Shown piece by piece: positions 56,103 through 64,000 of a stretch of 64,000 nucleotides of DNA. This DNA comes from Bradyrhizobium sp. (GTDB lineage: Bacteria > Pseudomonadota > Alphaproteobacteria > Rhizobiales > Xanthobacteraceae). The stretch covers positions 17,065-81,064 of the forward strand of contig NZ_JAUSLT010000046.1 in assembly GCF_030646015.1 (NCBI RefSeq), given 5' to 3'. A model generated the notes under the pieces. It saw only the letters and a program-made list of their open reading frames with translations, was not told where the DNA came from and did no database searches. The translations under genes and the position numbers were made by a program. Position 1 is the stretch's first letter. Each line of letters starts with the position of its first letter.

Positions 56103-56687
56103 ATGTCAGCTTTGCCGACCGAGCGATCGAAGGCCGATCTGCGCACCGCCGCTCTCGCGAAGCGCGACGCATTGAGCGACAAGAAGCGCGCCGCCGCGGC
56201 CAAGGCCGTCGCCAAACGCGGCCTGCCGGTCGAGATCACGCCGGGCATGATCGTCTCGGGTTACTCGCCGATCCGCGGCGAGATCGATCCCGTTCCCCTG
56301 ATGCGCAAGCTTGCCGAACAGGGAGCGCGGCTGGCGCTGCCGGCGATCGTCGCGCGCGGCAAGTCGCTGGCCTTTCGCGCATGGTCTCCCGACGACCGGC
56401 TGATGTTAGGGCCACTCGGCATTCTGGAGCCGTCGCCCGCCGCCGCTGAAGTCGTTCCCGAGGTCATGGTGGTGCCGCTGGCGGCGTTCGACCGGCTCGG
56501 GCATCGCATCGGCTATGGCGGCGGCTATTACGACTACACGCTGGCGCATTTGCGCAAAATAAAAGCCATCACGGCCATCGGCCTTGCCTTCGCGGCGCAG
56601 GAAATCGAGGCGGTGCCGGCGTTGTCGCACGACGTGCCGCTGGATTATGTGCTAACGGAAACCGGGATATTCGATTTCCGGAGTTGA
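56103..56687 (+). CDS. 5-formyltetrahydrofolate cyclo-ligase
   Basis: It converts 5-formyl-THF to 5,10-methenyl-THF with ATP. The 194-residue protein has the family blocks VSGYSPIRGEIDP, ALPAIVARGKSLAFRAW, VMVVPLAAFDRLGHRIGYGGGYYD. The ATG at 56103 was chosen; the open frame upstream (to 55878) runs through 6S RNA. It follows ssrS, as in E. coli (ygfA/fau), and lies 4 bases before the phosphodiesterase gene. Confidence 0.93.
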   Translation: MSALPTERSKADLRTAALAKRDALSDKKRAAAAKAVAKRGLPVEITPGMIVSGYSPIRGEIDPVPLMRKLAEQGARLALPAIVARGKSLAFRAWSPDDRLMLGPLGILEPSPAAAEVVPEVMVVPLAAFDRLGHRIGYGGGYYDYTLAHLRKIKAITAIGLAFAAQEIEAVPALSHDVPLDYVLTETGIFDFRS

Positions 56688-56691
56688 TAGC

Positions 56692-57519
56692 TTGCGCATT
56701 CTTTTCGTCGGGGACGTGGTCGGCCGGTCCGGCCGCACCGCTATCGCAGAACATCTACCGGGCATGATCCGCGACTGGGCGCTCGATCTCGTGGTGGTCA
56801 ATGGTGAGAACGCCGCCGGCGGCTTCGGCATCACGGAAGCAATCTACCAGGAGTTCATCGACGCCGGCGCCGACGCGGTCACGCTCGGCAACCATTCCTG
56901 GGATCAGCGCGAGGCGCTGGTGTTCATCGAGCGCGCGCCGCGCCTGATCCGCCCGGCGAACTATCCGAAGGGCACGCCGGGCCGCGGCGCCGCACTGGTG
57001 GATACCAAGAACGGCAAGCGCGCGCTGGTCATCAACGCGCTCGGCCGCGTCTTCATGACGCCGTTCGACGACCCGTTCGCCGTGCTCAACCGCGAACTCG
57101 AGGCCTGTCCGCTCGGCGAGGCCGCCGATGCCATCGTGGTCGACTTCCACTGCGAGGCGTCGAGCGAAAAGCAGGGCGTCGGATTTTTCTGCGACGGCCG
57201 CGCCAGTCTCGTGGTCGGCACCCACACCCATGTGCCGACTTCGGACCACCAGATCCTCACCGGCGGCACCGCCTACATGACCGATGCCGGCATGACCGGC
57301 GATTACGATTCGATCATCGGCATGCAGAAGGAAGAACCGCTGCGCCGCTTCACGACCGGCATTCCCTCGGGCCGTTTTGAGCCGGCCACGGGCGTCGCCA
57401 CGCTCAGCGGCGTCGCGGTCGAGACCGATGATGCGACCGGCCTCGCGCTCAAGGTCGCGCCAGTGCGGATCGGCGGCCGGCTGGAGCCGGCGATGCCGGG
57501 ATTTTGGGGCGCAGCCTGA
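56692..57519 (+). CDS. YmdB-like metallophosphoesterase (TIGR00282 family)
   Basis: A 275-residue dinuclear-metal phosphoesterase. Metal-binding blocks are VGDVVGRSGR, VNGENAAGG, TLGNHSWDQ and VGTHTHVPTSD. Relatives in other bacteria hydrolyse cyclic nucleotides (YmdB); activity here is inferred. The start is TTG at 56692, 4 bases after the preceding stop, with GGAG in TTCCGGAGTTGATAGC. It is probably cotranscribed with the cyclo-ligase. Confidence 0.9.
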   Translation: MRILFVGDVVGRSGRTAIAEHLPGMIRDWALDLVVVNGENAAGGFGITEAIYQEFIDAGADAVTLGNHSWDQREALVFIERAPRLIRPANYPKGTPGRGAALVDTKNGKRALVINALGRVFMTPFDDPFAVLNRELEACPLGEAADAIVVDFHCEASSEKQGVGFFCDGRASLVVGTHTHVPTSDHQILTGGTAYMTDAGMTGDYDSIIGMQKEEPLRRFTTGIPSGRFEPATGVATLSGVAVETDDATGLALKVAPVRIGGRLEPAMPGFWGAA

Positions 57520-57566
57520 ACGCACGAAGGCCGGCTTTCGCGAACTCGCGCTGCAAGGAGGATGGC

Positions 57567-58208
57567 TTGCGGGTTGCCCTGATCTGGATACTGACGGCAT
57601 TGCTTTCCACGGCCGCGCATGCGCAGACGCTGACCCGGCGGCCGGTCGCGCAGAACCCGGTGACGTCGGCCGAGATGACCGAGCGGCTGGAGAAATCCGC
57701 GGTTCGAACGGCGAAGTCCGCACCGAAGGGTGCGGCGAGGGGGGCGTCGGTGGATTTCAGCTGGCCGGCCGACGCCGATGAATACCGCAAGCTCGCCAAG
57801 CACGTGCTGGTGCTGGTCAGCGTGGTGACGCAGGACGCGGCCGAGCTGCCACTGCGCCGCGTCAATGTTGATTCCAACGGCAAGCAAACCCAGCTCACAA
57901 AGCTCTCGAGCCAGCTCAGCGGCGTGCAACAGGGATCGGTGACGTTCTCGGTGCTCGGGCCTTATCGCGAAGACGGCTTCTACCTCGCGCCTGCTGGAGC
58001 GATGATGGCGGACGGCCATCTGCAGGCCGACTTCGCGGTGCGCCGGATCGGCTTCAATCTCTACAGACTGCCGGGCACGCCGCCGGATTTCATCAAGGCA
58101 GACAGCGATCCGATGCCGGCAAAGGATGCCAGGCCGGAAACGCCGGCGCTGAAGGCGATGCTGCAGCGGGAATACAAGGGGTTTGAACTGCCGGCCAGCC
58201 CGCGCTGA
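57567..58208 (+). CDS. Secreted protein of unknown function
   Basis: A 213-residue exported protein. The TTG at 57567 has a strong AAGGAGG six bases upstream and directly starts a signal peptide (LRVALIWILTALLSTAAHAQ); an ATG-like upstream start at 57504 would overlap the previous gene. The mature part contains DFSWPADADEYRKLAKHVLVLVSVV and lacks recognisable catalytic residues. I do not recognise a named family. It lies 47 bases after the phosphodiesterase gene and converges on the chemotaxis-type gene. Confidence 0.75.
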   Translation: MRVALIWILTALLSTAAHAQTLTRRPVAQNPVTSAEMTERLEKSAVRTAKSAPKGAARGASVDFSWPADADEYRKLAKHVLVLVSVVTQDAAELPLRRVNVDSNGKQTQLTKLSSQLSGVQQGSVTFSVLGPYREDGFYLAPAGAMMADGHLQADFAVRRIGFNLYRLPGTPPDFIKADSDPMPAKDARPETPALKAMLQREYKGFELPASPR

Positions 58209-58217
58209 GCGTTTGAA

Positions 58218-59978
58218 TTACAGCTTGTAGGCCGTCCGGAATCCGCCCCAGTGGCGGCCATTGACGCGGATCGGCACGTCGATCTCGCGCATCATGATGG
58301 TCTTGCCGTTGCCCATGTCGCGGGCGTAGCTCTGGATCAGATAGGCGCGCTGGTTGCGGCCGGCGGCGAGGCCTGCGGGATCGTTGAAGATGCGGCGGTT
58401 GCGGCTGTTGGCCGTGTTCCAGGCGACGTCGCCGGGACGCTGCGGATGCGAGTAGATCTTGTTGTGCACCGGCAGGTAGCCGTTGCGGTCGATCATCGCG
58501 GCGAACGCCATGCGGGCGTCCTTGATCAGGAAAGCCTCCTGGAATGGCGGCAGCGCGCGATCGGCCCAGTCCAGCAACCTTGTGCGATACTGCACCGGAT
58601 TGGTGCCGGCGATTTCGACGTAGTTCTCGTCGAACATGTCGTCCATGGAGATGGCGCGGCTCCTGATGGCGTCGTCGAAAATCCTGGTCAGCGCGCGGCC
58701 GGCTTCCATGGCGCGGGTCACGGATTCGGTGTTTTCGTCCTGGATCGACCACAGCTTGTCTTCGATCTTTTCCTTCAGCGCGGCGTCCGTGGCCTCGAAC
58801 CGCGCCCGGGCGCCGGCCTTCGAATATTCCCTGACACGGATCCGGCACGCGCCGATATCCTGCAGCGTGGCATCGAGGGTTTGATTCAGCGGCAGTTTTT
58901 CGGCGTCCGGTCCGCCGATCAGGATGCCTTCCATCGAGATCTCATAGGCCGGCGCGGCGATGGTGCCGCGCGCACTATGGATTTCCATGGCCAGGTTGCA
59001 GGGCAGCGCCTGGTCCTTGTGCTGGTCCTTGCGTTCGTCCTGGCGCAGCAGCACCGCGCAGCGCGACTTCAGTTTCTGCGCGAACATCGTGACGGCCTTG
59101 CCTGCGCTGGCGACGCTTTCGCCATGGGCCTCGGCCTGCTTGGTCACGGTGTCGATTTCGGCGGCGCTCTCGCCGACCGAGACGATGAAGCTCGATGCGG
59201 TGGCGGCGTTGTCGGAGATCTCGGTGGTGGTTTCGGTCTGCTCCGCCACGGCGCCATTGACGATCTCGAACACCGGGCGGATCGCTTCGATCGCCTGCGA
59301 AATCCGGTGCACCGCGTCGACCGAGCCCGCGGCATCCTTCTGCAGCGCGTCGATCTTCTTGGAAATTTCCTCGGTGGCGTTCTGGGTCTGCACCGCCAGC
59401 GCCTTGACCTCGGTGGCGACGACGGCAAAACCGCGTCCGGCGGAACCGGCCCGCGCCGCCTCGTTGGTGGAGTTGAGCGCCAGCAGCGTGGTTTGTCTGG
59501 CGATCTGCGCGATCAGATTGACGACATTGCCGATCGCGGCCGAGGACTCCCTCAGGCGGTCGACATTGAGACTGGCTTCGCGGGCGGCGGCGCTGGCATC
59601 ATCGGCGAGCTTGCTGGCGTCGCGCACCTGCGATCCGATGCCTTGCGCCGAATGGGTGAACTTGTCGGCGGCCAGCGAGAAGGTGGTCGCGGTGGACTGC
59701 GCGGCGCTGGTGCGCCCGGTCAGGGCATCGGTGCGCTGTCGAATGGTGGAGAGCGTCGCCGCGGTGGCCTCGGCGCCGCCGGCGACCGAATTGGCCGCGC
59801 GTTCGAGCTGGCGGATCATCGCGCCCAGTTCGAGTTCGAGCAGTTCGAGGATTTCCCTGGCCGAATCGTGCTCGGGAGCTTGGGGGGTATCGGCCGCAAT
59901 TTGAGGGGCGGGAGATGCTGCCGCGGCAGCAGGCGCGGCAGGTTCCGGCAGCCGTTTTCGAAACAAACCGAATGCCAT
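58218..59978 (-). CDS. Soluble methyl-accepting chemotaxis-type protein with PilZ-like and C-terminal sensor domains
   Basis: A 586-residue protein without a convincing membrane segment. Residues about 40-320 are an MCP signalling domain with hairpin region IARQTTLLALNSTNEAARAG and GRGFAVVATEVKALA. Residues about 325-415 resemble a PilZ-type domain (weak). The C-terminal 160 residues resemble a Cache/PAS-type sensor found at the C-terminus of some rhizobial MCPs (NGYLPVHNK...GGFRTAYKL). The order, signalling first and sensor last, is the reverse of typical MCPs. The normally conserved N-A-A/T-I-E-A-A-R is N-S-T-N-E-A-A-R. No cheA or cheW gene is adjacent. The ATG at 59978 was chosen over 60035. 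Confidence 0.85.
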   Translation of the reverse strand: MAFGLFRKRLPEPAAPAAAAASPAPQIAADTPQAPEHDSAREILELLELELGAMIRQLERAANSVAGGAEATAATLSTIRQRTDALTGRTSAAQSTATTFSLAADKFTHSAQGIGSQVRDASKLADDASAAAREASLNVDRLRESSAAIGNVVNLIAQIARQTTLLALNSTNEAARAGSAGRGFAVVATEVKALAVQTQNATEEISKKIDALQKDAAGSVDAVHRISQAIEAIRPVFEIVNGAVAEQTETTTEISDNAATASSFIVSVGESAAEIDTVTKQAEAHGESVASAGKAVTMFAQKLKSRCAVLLRQDERKDQHKDQALPCNLAMEIHSARGTIAAPAYEISMEGILIGGPDAEKLPLNQTLDATLQDIGACRIRVREYSKAGARARFEATDAALKEKIEDKLWSIQDENTESVTRAMEAGRALTRIFDDAIRSRAISMDDMFDENYVEIAGTNPVQYRTRLLDWADRALPPFQEAFLIKDARMAFAAMIDRNGYLPVHNKIYSHPQRPGDVAWNTANSRNRRIFNDPAGLAAGRNQRAYLIQSYARDMGNGKTIMMREIDVPIRVNGRHWGGFRTAYKL

Positions 59979-60194
59979 GGGCGTCTCTCGGGGAAAGGTT
60001 GGGGAGGACGAAATGTGTAATTGGCATTGTCTCATTTCAGCGTGAAGTCATGGTTAACGATTGCCTGTTCCGCAGGCAGCAACCACTACTGACATACCGA
60101 AAACCCCGGTAAATCTTTGATTTCGGCGGATTACCGGCCTATAACGCCGCGCCTTCTTCCCATTTCCTCCCGGACGAATCCGAAAAGAGACCGC

Positions 60195-60941
60195 ATGGCC
60201 GGACATTCCCAGTTCAAGAACATCATGCACCGCAAGGGCCGGCAGGACGCCCAGAAATCCAAGCTGTTCTCCAAGCTGGCGCGGGAAATCACCGTCGCCG
60301 CCAAGATGGGCGCGCCCGACCCCGCCATGAACGCGCGGCTGCGTGCCGCGATCATCTCCGCCCGTCAGGAGAACATGTCGAAAGACTCGATCGAGCGCGC
60401 GGTGAAGAAGGCGACCGGCACCGAGGGCGAGAATTACGACGAAATCCGCTACGAGGGTTACGGGCCGGGCGGCGTCGCCGTGATCGTCGAGGCGCTGACC
60501 GACAACCGCAACCGCGCCGCCTCCGACATCCGCTCCTTCTTCACCAAGTCAGGCGGCAATCTCGGGGAAACCGGCTCGGTCGCCTTCATGTTCGACCACA
60601 CCGGCATCATCGAATACGACGCCAAGGTCGGCTCCGACGACGCCATGCTGGAAGCCGCGATCGAGGCCGGCGCCGACGACGTCGCTTCCAGCGAGAACGG
60701 CCACGAAATCTACGCCTCCAAGGAAACCTTTCGCGAGGTGGCAAAAGCGCTGGAAGCGAAATTCGGCGAAGCCCGCAAGGCGGCGCTGACCTGGAAACCG
60801 CAGAACACCGTGCCGGTCGACGACGAGACCGGCGAGAAGCTGCTGAAACTGATCGACCTGCTCAACGAGCATGACGACGTGCAGAACGTCTACGCCAATT
60901 TCGAGGTGTCCGACGCGCTGGTCGCCAAGATGGGCGGGTAG
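60195..60941 (+). CDS. YebC/PmpR family DNA-binding regulator
   Basis: A 248-residue protein of the YebC (TACO1) family. Family start [17 protein letters not shown] and blocks [19 protein letters not shown] and [14 protein letters not shown] are clear. Members act as transcriptional regulators and in translation of difficult motifs. The ATG at 60195 matches the family start. It is upstream of ruvC, as in many bacteria where yebC-ruvC-ruvA-ruvB are linked, but here a family A repeat is inserted. Confidence 0.94.
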   Translation: MAGHSQFKNIMHRKGRQDAQKSKLFSKLAREITVAAKMGAPDPAMNARLRAAIISARQENMSKDSIERAVKKATGTEGENYDEIRYEGYGPGGVAVIVEALTDNRNRAASDIRSFFTKSGGNLGETGSVAFMFDHTGIIEYDAKVGSDDAMLEAAIEAGADDVASSENGHEIYASKETFREVAKALEAKFGEARKAALTWKPQNTVPVDDETGEKLLKLIDLLNEHDDVQNVYANFEVSDALVAKMGG

Positions 60942-60945
60942 AGAT

Positions 60946-61075
60946 CTCGTGTCCCGGACGCGGTGCAGCGCTCTTGGCGCTGCTCCGCAGAGCCGGGACC
61001 CAGAGACACGACGCTGTGTGGCTTGGGCCCCGGCTCTGCAGCGCATCACTTCGTGCTGCGCAGCGTCCGGGGCAC
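60946..61075. repeat. Intergenic repeat, family A, copy 4
   Basis: CTCGTGTCCCGGACGCGG at the left and CAGCGTCCGGGGCACG at the right, with GCGCTGCTCCGCAGAGCCGG inside. It separates yebC from the ruvC operon. Confidence 0.85.
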
Positions 61076-61148
61076 GCACCATCCGCTTTCGCGGGGATGA
61101 CGTTCTCTTTCTGTTTCGCCGATCCGCCTCCGGCGGTATCACTACCCC

Positions 61149-61676
61149 ATGACATCACCCCCGATTCGCCATCCCGTCCGTATCCTCGGCATCGATCCGG
61201 GCCTGCGCCGCACCGGCTGGGGCGTGATCGAGATCGAGGGCAACCGGTTGACTTTCGTCGGCTGCGGCTCGGTGGAGCCGCCGGACAGCCTGCCGCTGGC
61301 GAGCCGGCTGCTGGCGATCCATGAGGGTCTCGCCGCCGTGCTCGGCGACTTCCAGCCGGCGGAAGCCGCGGTCGAGCAGACCTTCGTCAACAAGGACGGC
61401 GTCGCCACCCTGAAACTCGGGCAGGCGCGCGGGGTCGCGATGCTGGCGCCGGCGATGTTCGGGATATCGGTGGCAGAATATGCTCCCAACCAGGTGAAGA
61501 AAACCGTGGTCGGCGCCGGCCATGCCGACAAGAACCAGATCCTGATGATGCTGAAGATCCTGCTGCCCAAGGCCGAGCCGAAATCGGCCGACGCCGCCGA
61601 CGCGCTGGCGATCGCCATCACCCATGCGCATCACCGCGGCAGCGCCGCTTTGCGGCTGAAGGTGGTCGGCGCATGA
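61149..61676 (+). CDS. ruvC: Holliday junction resolvase RuvC
   Basis: It cuts Holliday junctions in recombination repair. The 175-residue protein has the acidic catalytic start [24 protein letters not shown], and the closing [16 protein letters not shown] with the last acidic pair. It overlaps ruvA by 4 bases, an ATGA coupling. Confidence 0.96.
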   Translation: MTSPPIRHPVRILGIDPGLRRTGWGVIEIEGNRLTFVGCGSVEPPDSLPLASRLLAIHEGLAAVLGDFQPAEAAVEQTFVNKDGVATLKLGQARGVAMLAPAMFGISVAEYAPNQVKKTVVGAGHADKNQILMMLKILLPKAEPKSADAADALAIAITHAHHRGSAALRLKVVGA

Positions 61677-62290
61677 TCGGTAAACTCAAAGGCCTGATCG
61701 ATTCCTACGGCGAGGATTACGTCATTCTCGACGTCGGCGGCGTCGGCTACCAGGTGCATTGCTCGTCGCGGACGCTGCAGGCGCTGCCGTCGCCCGGTGA
61801 GGCGGCCGTGCTGTCGATCGAGACTTATGTCCGCGAAGATCAAATAAAACTGTTCGGCTTTCGCAGCGACACCGAGCGCGAATGGTTTCGCCTGCTGCAG
61901 ACGGTGCAGGGCGTCGGCGCCAAGGTAGCGCTGGCGGTGCTCTCGACGCTGCCGCCGTCCGATCTCGCCAATGCCATCGCGCTGCGCGACAAGGCCGCGG
62001 TGACGCGCACGCCGGGCGTCGGCCCGAAAGTCGCCGAGCGCATCGTCACCGAATTGAAGGACAAGGCGCCGGCCTTCGCCAATGTCGATCCGGCGCTGGT
62101 GCATCTGTCCGGCGCGATCGACAATGACCGCGCGCCGCGCCCGGTCACCGACGCGATCTCGGCGCTGGTCAATCTGGGTTACGGCCAGCCGCAGGCGGCC
62201 GCCGCGATTGCCGGGGCCTCGCGCCTCGCGGGCGAGGGGGCGGAGACCGCGCAGCTCATCAAGCTGGGGCTGAAGGAGCTGGCGAAGTGA
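61673..62290 (+). CDS. ruvA: Holliday junction branch migration protein RuvA
   Basis: The DNA-binding subunit of RuvAB. The 205-residue protein has domain I ([16 protein letters not shown]), the helix-hairpin-helix [18 protein letters not shown] and [12 protein letters not shown], and the RuvB-binding C-terminal domain ([17 protein letters not shown]). It overlaps ruvC and the following membrane-protein gene by 4 bases each. Confidence 0.96.
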   Translation: MIGKLKGLIDSYGEDYVILDVGGVGYQVHCSSRTLQALPSPGEAAVLSIETYVREDQIKLFGFRSDTEREWFRLLQTVQGVGAKVALAVLSTLPPSDLANAIALRDKAAVTRTPGVGPKVAERIVTELKDKAPAFANVDPALVHLSGAIDNDRAPRPVTDAISALVNLGYGQPQAAAAIAGASRLAGEGAETAQLIKLGLKELAK

Positions 62291-62793
62291 GCGCCTCGCT
62301 CCGCCGGCTCGGACGGCTGATCGGCATTATCCTGATATTTTCCGTGGTCGGACCGCTGGCGTTCGCGGCGCTGACCTCATTGATCGTGGTCGCATTCGGC
62401 GCGGCCCTGCTGCAGTTGTTGCTGGCCTTGGTCGATCTCAGCGCCCTGCGTCCGGTGTTCTCGATCGCGGTGTGGCTGCTGGCATTCCTGGCGGTGATGG
62501 CATCGATCCCGCCATCGGCCGTGACCGGCCTCATTTTCGCATCGTCCGCTGTTTATGCCGGGATCGGCGCGATCTGGATGGCATGGCTCGCGGCGGCGGT
62601 TGCGATCGCCGGCGTGGTGTCCGGCGGGATGTTCTTCATCCCCTCGGAATCATCCGCGGTGATCCTGCCCAGCGTCCGCTCGGCGGATCAGGCGCTGCCA
62701 TTGTTCGCAATGCTGGCCGCACTTGCCGTTGTCCCCACCAGCCTGTGCTGGTGGCTCGCGAAGCCGCTGCATCGTGCTACTATATCGGCATGA
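62287..62793 (+). CDS. Unknown four-or-more-TM membrane protein between ruvA and ruvB
   Basis: A 168-residue, very hydrophobic protein with about four to five predicted membrane segments. The GTG start at 62287 overlaps the ruvA stop, and its stop overlaps the ruvB start, both by 4 bases (GTGA, ATGA), so it is translationally coupled to both. No family is recognised. Its location suggests either operon hitchhiking or a membrane link to recombination repair; the function is unknown. Confidence 0.78.
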   Translation: MSASLRRLGRLIGIILIFSVVGPLAFAALTSLIVVAFGAALLQLLLALVDLSALRPVFSIAVWLLAFLAVMASIPPSAVTGLIFASSAVYAGIGAIWMAWLAAAVAIAGVVSGGMFFIPSESSAVILPSVRSADQALPLFAMLAALAVVPTSLCWWLAKPLHRATISA

Positions 62794-63839
62794 CCACGCC
62801 CTCCCGCATCGTGACCCCCGAGCGCCGCAGCGACGATGTCGGCGATACCGCGCTGCGCCCGCAGCTATTGTCCGAATTCGTCGGCCAGGCGCAGGCGCGC
62901 GCCAATCTCTCGATCTTCATCGAGGCCGCGCGCAAGCGCGGCGAGGCGCTCGACCATGTGCTGTTCGTCGGCCCCCCCGGCCTCGGCAAGACCACGCTGG
63001 CCCAGATCGTGGCGCGCGAGCTCGGTGTCGGTTTTCGCGCGACATCGGGGCCCGTCATCGCCAAGGCCGGCGATCTCGCGGCATTGCTGACCAATCTCGA
63101 AGAGCGGGACGTGCTGTTCATCGACGAGATCCACCGCCTCAGCCCCGCGGTCGAGGAGGTGCTGTATCCGGCGATGGAGGATTTTCAGCTCGACCTCATC
63201 ATCGGCGAGGGGCCGGCGGCGCGTTCGGTCAAGATCGAACTTGCAAAATTCACCCTGGTCGGCGCCACCACGCGCGCGGGCCTGTTGACCAATCCGCTGC
63301 GCGACCGTTTCGGCATTCCGGTGCGGCTGAATTTCTACACCGTGGAAGAACTGGAAAAGATCGTCACCCGCGGCGCCCGCGTGCTCAACATCGGCATGAC
63401 GCCCGACGGTTCCAACGAGATCGCGCGCCGCGCTCGCGGTACCCCACGCATCGCCGGACGGCTGTTGCGCCGTGTCAGGGATTTCGCCTCGGCCGCCGAC
63501 GCCTCATCGATTGATCGCAAGATTGCCGACCACGCGCTGAGCGCGCTGGAGGTCGATGCCGCCGGCCTCGACGCCATGGACCGGCGCTATCTCACCACCA
63601 TCGCAATGAATTACGGCGGCGGCCCGGTCGGCGTCGAAACCATGGCGGCGGCGCTGTCGGAGCCGCGCGACGCCATCGAGGACATCATCGAACCGTTTTT
63701 GATCCAGTGCGGCTATCTGCAGCGCACCCCGCGGGGGCGCTTGTTGACCACGCACGCGTTCAAGCATCTCGGCCTCGCCGAGCCGGCGCGCGATCCGTCG
63801 CAGTTCGGATTGTTCGGCGGTTCGGAGAGCGACGACTGA
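62790..63839 (+). CDS. ruvB: Holliday junction branch migration helicase RuvB
   Basis: The AAA+ motor of RuvAB. The 349-residue protein has Walker [13 protein letters not shown], Walker [11 protein letters not shown], sensor [10 protein letters not shown], arginine finger region LRDRFG and the winged-helix C-terminus ([14 protein letters not shown]). The ATG at 62790 overlaps the membrane-protein stop. Confidence 0.97.
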   Translation: MTTPSRIVTPERRSDDVGDTALRPQLLSEFVGQAQARANLSIFIEAARKRGEALDHVLFVGPPGLGKTTLAQIVARELGVGFRATSGPVIAKAGDLAALLTNLEERDVLFIDEIHRLSPAVEEVLYPAMEDFQLDLIIGEGPAARSVKIELAKFTLVGATTRAGLLTNPLRDRFGIPVRLNFYTVEELEKIVTRGARVLNIGMTPDGSNEIARRARGTPRIAGRLLRRVRDFASAADASSIDRKIADHALSALEVDAAGLDAMDRRYLTTIAMNYGGGPVGVETMAAALSEPRDAIEDIIEPFLIQCGYLQRTPRGRLLTTHAFKHLGLAEPARDPSQFGLFGGSESDD

Positions 63840-63853
63840 CGTCGGGCTGCTGG

Positions 63854-63940
63854 CCTTCTCCCTCTCCCGCTTGCGAGAGCTTTGCATAAAGGCGAATCTG
63901 CGATTCACTGGCGACCTAGCTGTGGAGAGGGCTGGGATGG
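63854..63940. repeat. Intergenic palindromic repeat, family B, copy 5 (degenerate)
   Basis: TTCTCCCTCTCCCGCTTGCGAGAG at the left (split) faces GTGGAGAGGGCTGGGATGG at the right, with CGAATCTGCGATTCAC inside. It is the last recognisable element; nothing further is seen from 63941 to 64000. Confidence 0.65.
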
Positions 63941-64000
63941 CATATCGGCCGGTTGGGCAACCGAGTTTCGCGGATGCGCTAGCGTCGCGGCGAGGGACAG

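Overview
The window is about 64 kb of high-GC chromosomal DNA from an alphaproteobacterium. It most resembles Bradyrhizobium or a close relative. Evidence: a bifunctional CysN/CysC, a DUF2849 gene inside a cysG-cysI operon, an RcdA-type DUF1465 protein, a TfdA-alpha-like dioxygenase, zapA-6S RNA-formyl-THF cyclo-ligase order, and the dense intergenic palindromic repeats typical of that group. The assignment rests on recognised protein families and layout, not on a database search. No rRNA, tRNA, integrase, transposase, phage gene or CRISPR array was seen.

Region 1 (1-11.2 kb) is a sulfate assimilation locus. cysD-cysNC leave leftward and cysG-DUF2849-cysI-DUF934-cysH-sbp-cysT-cysW-cysA leave rightward from a short AT-rich divergent promoter with candidate operators. 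Together they import sulfate, activate it to APS, reduce APS to sulfite and then sulfide, and make the siroheme that sulfite reductase needs. Region 2 (11.2-31.9 kb) is mixed: a CAP-domain lipoprotein, patatin phospholipase, 3-hydroxybutyrate dehydrogenase, flippase, DsbD-like domain protein, YqgE, TfdA-like dioxygenase, two SDR enzymes, CsbD-like protein, DUF459 SGNH protein, MltB-type transglycosylase, GalU, two c-di-GMP proteins, three small unknown proteins and a quinone oxidoreductase.

Region 3 (32-45.3 kb) holds DUF1192, a candidate AbcR/alpha-r15-like small RNA, rcdA, rpmE, an MsbA-like exporter, a GNAT enzyme, a MotA/MotB-like pair, a CFA-synthase-like methyltransferase, an RND efflux pair and an inositol monophosphatase. 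Region 4 (45.4-54.7 kb) is a leftward central-carbon block: Sel1 protein, ThiE-like protein, class I aldolase, class II aldolase, MazF/MazE toxin-antitoxin, pgk, gap and transketolase. Region 5 (54.9-64 kb) holds DUF4164-zapA, 6S RNA, 5-formyl-THF cyclo-ligase, a YmdB-like phosphodiesterase, a secreted unknown, a soluble chemotaxis-type receptor, yebC and ruvC-ruvA-(membrane protein)-ruvB.

At least four families of 90-170 bp palindromic repeats sit between genes and sometimes inside operons. The points most worth checking are the small RNA at about 32.39-32.49 kb, the cys divergent operator, the DUF459 protein without the usual SGNH catalytic residues, the toxin-antitoxin pair inside the glycolytic block, and the membrane protein between ruvA and ruvB.
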